Assembly (NCBI GenBank): GCA_000431215.1
Contig: HF985560.1
Location: 1 to 23,580, forward strand
Length of the DNA: 23,580 bases
From: Prevotella sp. CAG:1031
GTDB lineage: Bacteria > Bacteroidota > Bacteroidia > Bacteroidales > Muribaculaceae
Direction of reading: 5' to 3'
The position numbers and the translations under genes are program-made. This document shows positions 6,845 through 13,208 of the stretch, piece by piece. The stretch's first letter is position 1; every line of letters starts with the position of its first letter. The notes beneath the pieces were generated by a model that saw nothing but the letters and a program-made list of their open reading frames with translations, made no database searches and had not been told where the DNA came from.

Positions 6845-8116
6845 TTACAGACGGTTAACCACCATTTTTTCGATTCGCGAACCACGGCGGCATATTACGA
6901 TTTGCCCCGGCGCAGGCTCTGCGAGCCGCAGACCTTCGAGGCTGTAGTATTCTACGGACATATCAGAATCATCGACCGAGATTTGCTCTAAAGCATCGGT
7001 GGCATCGAACGTAAGCGTGAGGTCAGTGTAAGTGGCTATTTCCGACCCGTCGCCGATAATGAGATTGATCTCGGGATAAGATATAGTCATTTTGTGACCG
7101 CCGTTTCTCTTTAAAGTTCCTTCGGCGGCATAGTCGCCCGAAGGATTCATCGAATCGCCCCAGTATATCGGAGAGCCCTGGGCATAAAGCGCCAGATTGC
7201 ACAGGCCGGTTACCTCGTCACCATCGGTCACGCTGACCAAGGCGCCCATATTGTCAGACACGCCGAAAGCCATATAGCCGCTTCCGAGGCTGAAGTCAGA
7301 GAACGGAGCGACATAGCAGTCTCCACCGATAGGGACAATCTCAGGTGAGCCGTATTGCGATGAGCCCTCCAGTGTGCCTTCATAAATGGCATTCGGCTGG
7401 AAATACATCGGTTCAAAGAAATTCATGCCTATGGACGACACCTCGCCGTTATACATACATCCCATGGCAATTCCGGTGATAGCCGTTCCGGAGACAGTCC
7501 CCCCGCCTAACCAATATTGCTGAGTCTGCTGAAAAAAGTCGCCGCTCTCAGTAACATCAAATGTCACCGGCGTGGGCGCCCATCCAACAGTAGTGTATCT
7601 GCCTGTCGAGGGATTGATGTCGGCTACTGCACATCCTGCCACAAACACGTCGGCAGTGATAGTGCCGCCGTCGGCGGTATGAAGTTCGACATCTTTCAGC
7701 ACAACTGCCGAACCGTCGATAGGAATACCCCAGGAATAGGCATAGTCGGGGTCGGCGGCATCTGTCTCGATTATCTGAAGAGGCACCGACAGGGGATTCA
7801 TATTCTGAAGCACGCCGCCGATACCTAGCTGAATAGAATAGCCTTCATCGGTCTTGACGATAGAGCATTCCTGCGGTTTGATACTGTAGTAACCATCGGT
7901 AAAGTCATAGTCGTACAGTCCGAGATACTCACCCGTCTTAGGCTCGGGCAGATTTTCGCCAGCCCGCGAAAACACTTTTCCCGCTGCACGGACTCCATTT
8001 GGAGTAAGCAGCGGCAGGTCAGTTATAGTAAACTCGGGAACAGCCGCTCCCGCACCGAGTGCGGCTGCCATAAGAACAAAAGTAAAGATTGGTTTCATTC
8101 GATGCTGAAATTTCAT
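6845..8116 (-). CDS. Secreted protein with Bacteroidales C-terminal tail, unknown function
   Basis: The frame is open from an ATG at 8164, but codons 1-16 lie inside a perfect hairpin (8118-8153), so I place the start at the ATG at 8116; the ATG at 8098 (MKPIFTFVLMAAALGAGAA) gives the most compact signal peptide. The mature protein of ~400 residues is rich in Gly, Asp and aromatic residues and looks beta-structured (TVGWAPTPVTFDV, GTAITGIAMGCMYNG). It ends in YYSLEGLRLAEPAPGQIVI and RRGSRIEKMVV, a tail found on many Bacteroidales exported proteins that resembles a type IX secretion C-terminal domain; that role is inferred. I recognise no enzymatic domain. It follows the 829-residue secreted protein by about 55 bp and is probably partly co-transcribed with it. 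Confidence 0.8.
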   Translation of the reverse strand: MKFQHRMKPIFTFVLMAAALGAGAAVPEFTITDLPLLTPNGVRAAGKVFSRAGENLPEPKTGEYLGLYDYDFTDGYYSIKPQECSIVKTDEGYSIQLGIGGVLQNMNPLSVPLQIIETDAADPDYAYSWGIPIDGSAVVLKDVELHTADGGTITADVFVAGCAVADINPSTGRYTTVGWAPTPVTFDVTESGDFFQQTQQYWLGGGTVSGTAITGIAMGCMYNGEVSSIGMNFFEPMYFQPNAIYEGTLEGSSQYGSPEIVPIGGDCYVAPFSDFSLGSGYMAFGVSDNMGALVSVTDGDEVTGLCNLALYAQGSPIYWGDSMNPSGDYAAEGTLKRNGGHKMTISYPEINLIIGDGSEIATYTDLTLTFDATDALEQISVDDSDMSVEYYSLEGLRLAEPAPGQIVICRRGSRIEKMVVNRL

Positions 8117-8117
8117 G

Positions 8118-8153
8118 ACTGCGCCCCGAAAGTCGGAATCTTCGGGGCGCAGT
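8118..8153 (-). terminator. Perfect 13-bp hairpin between the two secreted-protein genes
   Basis: Arms at 8118-8130 and 8141-8153 are exact reverse complements (13 bp, GC-rich) with a 10-base loop. On the minus strand it starts 19 bp after the stop of the upstream gene and ends one base before the ATG at 8116. There is no U-run after it (CATGAAATTTC follows), so it may be an mRNA-stabilising or translation-controlling structure, or a leaky terminator, rather than a true intrinsic terminator. Confidence 0.55.
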
Positions 8154-8171
8154 GTCAGATACATGTGATTA

Positions 8172-10661
8172 TTACTTGATTATCTTTTCAACCTTGTCGC
8201 CGGTGACTTTAATAAACGCGCCATTCTGAGCATTATTTATCCTCATGCCATGCAGGTTGTAGTAAACAGGCTGCGCTTCTGCCTCTTCAACGATTGCGAC
8301 GCTCTCTATTCCGAGCTCTTTCTCAAGATACACGGGTTTGCTGTAACGGCTAAAGACAGCGTTGGTCGGTTTGGCGTCATAGTATTCATAACGTACATTC
8401 ACACCCCAGACCATCAGATTCTTAAACGGAGCTGCGGGAGTCTTGAAGGCGAATGAGCCGGTAGTTTTTCCGTTAGTGCTGACATTGCGCGACAATACCG
8501 GTTTATAGAAAATGGCTCCGGCGGGCAGTCCGCATGTGACAGTGAGATCTTTGAAATAAACCGTGCTTAAGCCACCAAACAATAGCTCGAAACGGGTAGC
8601 CTCAACAGGAGTAAGCTCGACTTCATAATCAGCATAATCTTCAGTAAGTGTCACATATTTATAGTCGGCGTTACCGAAACTGTGATTATCGTCAACATCA
8701 ACAGCAGCCACTTTCACCAAGCAGGGGCCGTCGGCCTTGGCAGAGAATCTGACTTTCACGTTGCCTGTGATTCCGCTGAAGTCATAGGCACAGTTCGAAT
8801 TGACAAGCATCTGACTAATAGAAGTGTTTTGCATTGTTATCGCACCGTTTTCAATAGCGAGCTGAGAACCCTCTATAGTCCATGTGCCGTCCTGTCCTTC
8901 GAATGTCACGAGGGTTCCTGCGTTGGCACGGTCTTCCATGTCGGCGGCCGACAGGGCTGCAACTACGTAGTTGTCGGTGGCCTCTTTGACTTCTTCGCCT
9001 TTGAGCACATTGACCTGGGTCAGTATGTTGTTGGCCGGGACTTCCCAGTCAAGACGAATATTTCCGCGCTCGTCTTCTGTTATCGGATTGAATTCGGGAG
9101 ACGCCATATCAATCACGCGTAGGCTTGTGGCCACTGAGCGTGTCTTTTTGCCCAATGCGAACAGCTCTACTATTGTAGCGCTCTTCTCGACATTCACAGG
9201 CACTTCGACAGAAGTCTCATTGAGACGATACTGCTGATAGGAGCCCAGATCATAGGTATTACCGTAGCATCTTGTGTTGCTGTAGACACGCACTACATAT
9301 TCGGTAGCGCCATCCACGGCATCCCACGCGATGGTAGCTTTGTCATCGGCATATTTCTCTACGCGGGCATTCGCCGGGGTGTCGAGCACCGGAGTAAGAC
9401 CGGTCACTGTAATCTTACGGACAAGCAGATTGCTATAGTAAGCAGACCTTAGGTAAACCGATGCGCGATCTATATTGTGTTCGCCATATTGGGTTCCGTC
9501 GCCGTTTGCCGACCAGAGCATCTTAGGTTCTGACGGAATATCGCAGATCCAGTTTGCGGTAGCCTCTTCATCGAGACGCATGAACCCCTGGAGCGATTTA
9601 TCGGTATAATAAACGGTCGGCGCATAGTCTGCGGAACTCAGCAGCAGATAACCGTCAATCCAGTCCATGCCGGTAATTACAGACGAGAATTCGGGTGTGG
9701 TATAATCAACGCTATACCTGATTCGTCCGTAACCTTTAGTATCGACAAATGCCGGAACCAGAGCTGCTCCGTTGCCGGTGCCGGCGAGCGAATTCTTGAT
9801 GAGCAGGCCTTCGCCGGCTACGGAATAGACTTCGTAACCGATCCAGCCATCGAGACCTTCGAGCTGGCCGAATGGATTGACTATGTTTTTAGGTGATTCC
9901 ATAGTGCCTTCGGTAAGGGTTGTGAGATCCTTTTCCATCAGCACCTCTTCCTCATACCTGATTTCGTCTTCTGAAGGAATAGGCACGGCTCCGGGCGAAG
10001 AGATGCGCAGATTAGACATCTGGAATCCTGACTTACCCATTGCGTGAAAGCCGATATGATATGTACCCGTGCGACTCGGAACAAAATAATAGCCGCACTG
10101 CTTATTGGCCTCACTGTCCTGGATAAAAGTGAACGGCTCAAACACCACTTCTGTCATTGCCTCGCGGGTAGGTTCAGCGCCAGCCTTAACTTCCATCTTG
10201 GATGCGGTGAACCAGCTGTCGGTATCGGGAAGCTTGAAACTGATAGTGTATTGTTTGCCGGCCTCAAGTTGGAGAGCAGGTGTTATCAGCCATTCATCAT
10301 AGTCTTCACTGTCGAAATAGTTGAGAATGGCTGCCGCGCCGGCATACGGCGAGAAGATCCAGCCTTTGCCGTTGCCGATCACCGGATCTTTCGTGTTGAT
10401 TGTGATCATACGGTCGAAATCTTCCTGCGAATCGAGGGTCGCCTCGAATGTCTCGGCATCGGCGGCCTCGATATTGCCCGGCAAACCTGTTGTCGGATCT
10501 TTTTGCGGGGCACGCATTCCGGCCGGCATCTTGCTTGCATTAATCATGGTTTTAGACTCCGGCGCATTAACCGCAGGCTTAAAAACTGTTGCGTTTCCAA
10601 GAACCGTAAACGCTGCTACGCCGGCTAACACGGCGATTGCTGTAGTAAAATTGCGATTCAT
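8172..10661 (-). CDS. Large secreted multidomain beta-sandwich protein with C-terminal tail
   Basis: An 829-residue exported protein. The signal peptide covers ~residues 1-24 (AIAVLAGVAAFTVLGNA). A region at ~70-225 has the cleaved-adhesin/choice-of-anchor pattern (EDYDEWLITPALQLEAGKQY, then YYFVPSRTGTYHIGFHAMG). A fibronectin III-like segment at ~435-520 shows KATIAWDAVDGATEYVVRVYS, and a further beta domain at ~590-720 contains VRFSAKADGPCLVKVAAVDV. The tail VYYNLHGMRINNAQNGAFI with a final KVEKIIK is the Bacteroidales C-terminal motif and resembles a type IX sorting tail. No catalytic residues were recognised; binding or adhesion is plausible. The ATG at 10661 is followed directly by a basic N region (MNRNFT). 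An unusual C-rich tract lies in its promoter region. Confidence 0.85.
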   Translation of the reverse strand: MNRNFTTAIAVLAGVAAFTVLGNATVFKPAVNAPESKTMINASKMPAGMRAPQKDPTTGLPGNIEAADAETFEATLDSQEDFDRMITINTKDPVIGNGKGWIFSPYAGAAAILNYFDSEDYDEWLITPALQLEAGKQYTISFKLPDTDSWFTASKMEVKAGAEPTREAMTEVVFEPFTFIQDSEANKQCGYYFVPSRTGTYHIGFHAMGKSGFQMSNLRISSPGAVPIPSEDEIRYEEEVLMEKDLTTLTEGTMESPKNIVNPFGQLEGLDGWIGYEVYSVAGEGLLIKNSLAGTGNGAALVPAFVDTKGYGRIRYSVDYTTPEFSSVITGMDWIDGYLLLSSADYAPTVYYTDKSLQGFMRLDEEATANWICDIPSEPKMLWSANGDGTQYGEHNIDRASVYLRSAYYSNLLVRKITVTGLTPVLDTPANARVEKYADDKATIAWDAVDGATEYVVRVYSNTRCYGNTYDLGSYQQYRLNETSVEVPVNVEKSATIVELFALGKKTRSVATSLRVIDMASPEFNPITEDERGNIRLDWEVPANNILTQVNVLKGEEVKEATDNYVVAALSAADMEDRANAGTLVTFEGQDGTWTIEGSQLAIENGAITMQNTSISQMLVNSNCAYDFSGITGNVKVRFSAKADGPCLVKVAAVDVDDNHSFGNADYKYVTLTEDYADYEVELTPVEATRFELLFGGLSTVYFKDLTVTCGLPAGAIFYKPVLSRNVSTNGKTTGSFAFKTPAAPFKNLMVWGVNVRYEYYDAKPTNAVFSRYSKPVYLEKELGIESVAIVEEAEAQPVYYNLHGMRINNAQNGAFIKVTGDKVEKIIK

Positions 10662-10719
10662 TTAGATTAAGGATTTGTGAATAACTCTGAAATAACTTTG
10701 ATATATTAAAGTGATTTGG

Positions 10720-10727
10720 CAAAAATA
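10720..10727 (-). promoter_or_regulatory. -7 box of the 829-residue secreted protein gene
   Basis: TATTTTTG on the minus strand matches TAnnTTTG and lies ~58 bp before the ATG at 10661. The expected -33 TTG is missing: that position falls in the G-run formed by the C9-T-C5 tract, so the match is partial. Confidence 0.45.
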
Positions 10728-10741
10728 AATAATAACATTTA

Positions 10742-10756
10742 CCCCCCCCCTCCCCC
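10742..10756. repeat. Homopolymeric C9-T-C5 tract
   Basis: Nine C, one T and five C on the plus strand. No other homopolymer of this length occurs in this fairly GC-balanced window. It sits 14 bp upstream of the -7 box of the minus-strand secreted protein gene, over the expected -33 region. Tracts like this slip during replication in many bacteria. Confidence 0.9.
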
Positions 10757-10880
10757 ATTAACACAGTTTAACTTTGTTTTAACCTTTGTTAGTGTCAACA
10801 TTTTGTCAGCCACCATCCGGCATTCCGGGAGCAGACAGCAAACGAACGCATTTCTCACGCCCACTTCAGGCAGAGATATA

Positions 10881-10912
10881 TTTGGGACTGAGAAAACTAA
10901 TCTATAACTTTG
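10881..10912 (+). promoter_or_regulatory. Promoter of the 292-residue exported protein gene
   Basis: TTTG (10881-10884), a spacer of exactly 20 bp, then TAACTTTG (10905-10912): a full Bacteroidota consensus. The predicted transcript start near 10919 leaves a leader of only ~13 bases before the ATG at 10932. Confidence 0.75.
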
Positions 10913-10931
10913 TGGCATAAAGAGCAATCAT

Positions 10932-11810
10932 ATGCGAAGATTATCAACAATTATCTGCCTGTTTACGATGGGACTGCTGTGCATGGCAAAAGAGATAACC
11001 ATCATCCCGAAATTTGCCGTAGGTGACACTCTGAGGTATCGGACTACGGCACAAGTAATCATGCACCATGGAAATGACTCGCTGGTTTCGCTGACGAAGC
11101 TGTTGCCGCAACTTATCGTAGAAAGCAGAAACAACAAGGGCTTCATAATCAGAACGACCAACAGTCTGGAATCATTCGACATCACGTGCACCGACCCCGA
11201 ATCCGAAGGCCTGCTGCCCGACAAGACAGATGAGCTGAACGATTTTGTGGCATCTGTGAAACTCAGAATACAATTGGACGCCGTCGGCCGCCCCGACTCA
11301 ATTCTGAACATCGATGAGGTGAAAGAGACTATGCTGGAAGCCTATATCAAAATGTTTAAAAAAGAACAGGGCATTGATATCGAAAACAGCGACGAATGGG
11401 AGATCGACACCAAGCCGTTTCTTGTAAGCGCCGTGGATATGATATGCGCGCCAAAACATCTGATCGAGCAGCAGTTCGGCAACCTGCCATACTTCAACTT
11501 TCTCGGCATTCCTCTGAAACCGGGAAAAATCCCGGCATCGATGATTCTGACCGATGAGCTTCAGGCAATGCTTCCGGAAATTGAAGAGCTTAAGATGGAC
11601 GTAAGGCAATTGATCAATACAACGGAGCTTAACCTCAGCGAAGAAGATGGTTTTTACGTAATAAGAGTAAAGGGCAAAAAACGGAAGACAGAAGTTGAAG
11701 GAGAACTATTGTATGCCGGCGGAATATTAAATCACGGCTATCTGTCGGTAAAACAGGTATCAGACGCCGACAAGCTCATAACCAACTTCATAATCGACGC
11801 AATAAAATAA
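10932..11810 (+). CDS. Predicted exported protein, unknown function
   Basis: A 292-residue product with an N-terminal signal (MRRLSTIICLFTMGLLCMA, probable cleavage after residue 19), so the mature protein is likely periplasmic. It begins with a beta-rich part, KFAVGDTLRYRTTAQVIM, reminiscent of Bacteroidota DUF6263-like proteins that start with a VGD-Y pattern. A central helical part follows (KETMLEAYIKMFKKEQGIDI), then a C-terminal beta part (DGFYVIRVKGKKRKTEVEGE, LLYAGGILNHGYLSV). No catalytic motif was seen and the family assignment is only a guess. It is a single-gene unit: strong promoter upstream, and hipB downstream has its own promoter. The only gene running into its promoter region is divergent. 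Confidence 0.8.
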   Translation: MRRLSTIICLFTMGLLCMAKEITIIPKFAVGDTLRYRTTAQVIMHHGNDSLVSLTKLLPQLIVESRNNKGFIIRTTNSLESFDITCTDPESEGLLPDKTDELNDFVASVKLRIQLDAVGRPDSILNIDEVKETMLEAYIKMFKKEQGIDIENSDEWEIDTKPFLVSAVDMICAPKHLIEQQFGNLPYFNFLGIPLKPGKIPASMILTDELQAMLPEIEELKMDVRQLINTTELNLSEEDGFYVIRVKGKKRKTEVEGELLYAGGILNHGYLSVKQVSDADKLITNFIIDAIK

Positions 11811-11842
11811 CCGACTGATAAACACCGATTTATTCAAGATTA

Positions 11843-11874
11843 TTTGCCCATCTCCGAGCTATTGATTATATTTG
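11843..11874 (+). promoter_or_regulatory. Promoter of the hipBA locus
   Basis: TTTG (11843-11846), a 20-bp spacer, then TATATTTG (11867-11874), a full Bacteroidota consensus. The predicted start near 11881 falls inside the palindrome at 11878-11898. Confidence 0.75.
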
Positions 11875-11877
11875 TAT

Positions 11878-11898
11878 CATAATAATAGCAGTATTATG
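11878..11898. promoter_or_regulatory. Candidate HipB operator palindrome
   Basis: CATAATA, seven bases, then TATTATG: exact 7-bp inverted arms. The site covers the predicted transcription start and the hipB start codon (ATG 11896-11898), where a bound dimer would block transcription. HipB proteins are known to repress their own operons through palindromes, so this is a fair operator candidate. Confidence 0.5.
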
Positions 11899-12255
11899 TT
11901 TCAAAGCGCAAATAATAACGATATATTATCATTATTAGATAGCTTTACGCTGGACAATGCGAATGATATTATCAGGCAGGTTGCAGAGAATTTCCGCAAA
12001 CGGCGTGTTGAGAAGAATATTACCCGGCAACGCATTTCCGAGTTGTCGGGAGTACCACTGTCCACTGTAGCACGCTTTGAACAAAAAGGGCTTATAGCCT
12101 TCGAATCACTTGTCAGATTAGCGATGGCTTTGGGATATGCCACGGATATACGGGAACTATTCGACACGCCCAGATTCGAGACAATGGAAGAGCTCGATTT
12201 GATTCGCCGTAAAAGCGGCGACAAAAGGGCATACGCAAAAAACAAGAAGCAATGA
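11896..12255 (+). CDS. hipB: HipB-like antitoxin, Xre-family HTH regulator
   Basis: A 119-residue product (from the ATG at 11896; a TTG at 11872 in the same frame lies within the promoter and is rejected). Residues ~34-85 form a lambda-repressor-like helix-turn-helix: RQRISELSGVPLSTVARFEQ, then KGLIAFESLVRLAMALG. The N-terminal ~30 residues and a charged C-terminal tail (RRKSGDKRAYAKNKKQ) flank it. HipB binds and neutralises the kinase HipA and represses the operon. The hipA start codon overlaps the stop of this gene (ATGA), the classic toxin-antitoxin arrangement. Promoter and a candidate operator are intact. The partner toxin gene is broken, so this is now an orphan regulator that may act elsewhere or is decaying. 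Confidence 0.85.
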   Translation: MFQSANNNDILSLLDSFTLDNANDIIRQVAENFRKRRVEKNITRQRISELSGVPLSTVARFEQKGLIAFESLVRLAMALGYATDIRELFDTPRFETMEELDLIRRKSGDKRAYAKNKKQ

Positions 12256-13093
12256 GAATGACCGAAAAGCTGACAGTCAGATTCCGCGGGCACACGGTTG
12301 GCTCATTGTCGTTTACTCCTGATAACCGCCTCAATGTGTTCGAATACGACAAATCCTGGATCACCGCCGGTTTCAGCATATCTCCGTTTGAATTGCCCTT
12401 GAAGCCCGGCATATTCATCGCCAAGCCTCAGCCGTTTTATGGCAATTTCGGAATATTTGAAGACAGTCTGCCCGACGGCTACGGACGGTATCTTCTTCAC
12501 AAGGCATTGCGTCGAAAAGGCATAAATGATTCGGAATTGTCGTCATTAGACCGGCTCGCCATTGTGGGCGACAGCGGAATGGGCGCACTCACCTACTCTC
12601 CGGCAATTAATCTCAGGCATGAAGAGCCTGTAACCGATTTCGACAGGCTACAGCAGATCGCTCTCGAAGTATTGAAAGAGCAACAGGATAAAGACGCCGG
12701 ACTGCTGCTCTTCAACAGCGGCAACAGCGGTGGTGCACGGCCGAAGGCCATATTTTCAGACAATGACGGCCATTGGATTGTCAAGTTCAGACATACATAC
12801 GACCCTTCTGACATGGGTGTTCAGGAATACCACCACAATTAAACGGCACGAAAATGCGGAATCACTGTGCCTGATTTTCGACTCGTAAGCGATCGCTATT
12901 TCGCCTCGCGCAGATTCGGCATTGACGAAAACGGCAACAGGCCACTTCCGTCAATGGGGCAGGTCATCCCGAATTATCCGACTTTATCGCCGTAGGCACA
13001 AAAATAAAGTTGCCCGAAACCCGATGTCGCGAAATAATTGATGAAGTTCGGTCAGGCTGCCGCGAGCTGACTCGCTACGACATTTTGCCATAA
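12252..13093 (+). pseudogene. hipA: hipA toxin kinase, decayed (nonsense codon, frame change, kinase core lost)
   Basis: HipA is a Ser/Thr kinase that phosphorylates glutamyl-tRNA synthetase in E. coli; intact proteins have ~430 residues. Here codons 1-196 (12252-12842) give the N-terminal domain (VRFRGHTVGSLSFTP, EDSLPDGYGRYLL), the Gly-rich GNSGGARPK and WIVKFRH, ending EYHHN then TAA. Reading past the TAA in frame continues true homology (TARKCGITVPDFRLVSDRYF, FGIDENGNR) to ~12935, so TAA most likely replaced GAA. From ~12941 the frame changes, and a HipA C-terminal remnant follows (SVNGAGHPELSDFIAVGTK, CREIIDEVRSG) to a stop at 13091-13093. About 150 residues of kinase core, including the catalytic and metal-binding Asp region, are absent. 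The toxin must be inactive. Confidence 0.85.
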
Positions 13094-13132
13094 AGGCGCA
13101 TAAGAAAAATGGCGCCACTCCCGACAAAGAAT

Positions 13133-13164
13133 TTTGGATAAACGGTAAAATAAGCGTAAATTTG
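13133..13164 (+). promoter_or_regulatory. Promoter of the PCMD lipoprotein operon
   Basis: TTTG (13133-13136), a 20-bp spacer, then TAAATTTG (13157-13164), a full consensus. The predicted start near 13171 gives a leader of ~38 bases before the GTG at 13209. It lies just after the hipA remnant, and no other promoter of this quality was seen before the terminator at 21395. Confidence 0.75.
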
Positions 13165-13208
13165 CACAATTAATCACAAAACGCCCCGACGGAGATTCGA
13201 TTTAAATA

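Larger units (their letters stand above)
10662..10931. other. Divergent intergenic region with C-rich tract
   Basis: This 270-bp gap separates the minus-strand secreted protein from the plus-strand gene at 10932. It holds a minus-strand -7 box (10720-10727), a C9-T-C5 tract (10742-10756), a plus-strand TAACTTTG (10769-10776) with no TTG at the right distance because the C tract occupies that place, and the strong plus-strand promoter at 10881-10912. Short open frames here (10716-10907 plus, 10739-10927 minus) have low-complexity N termini and no family likeness, so I do not call them genes. Confidence 0.6.

Noticed and set aside
10716..10927. Short open frames on both strands (63 and 62 codons) across the C-rich tract
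   Set aside because: They consist of low-complexity Pro or Gly runs plus intergenic sequence, contain promoter elements, and show no family likeness.
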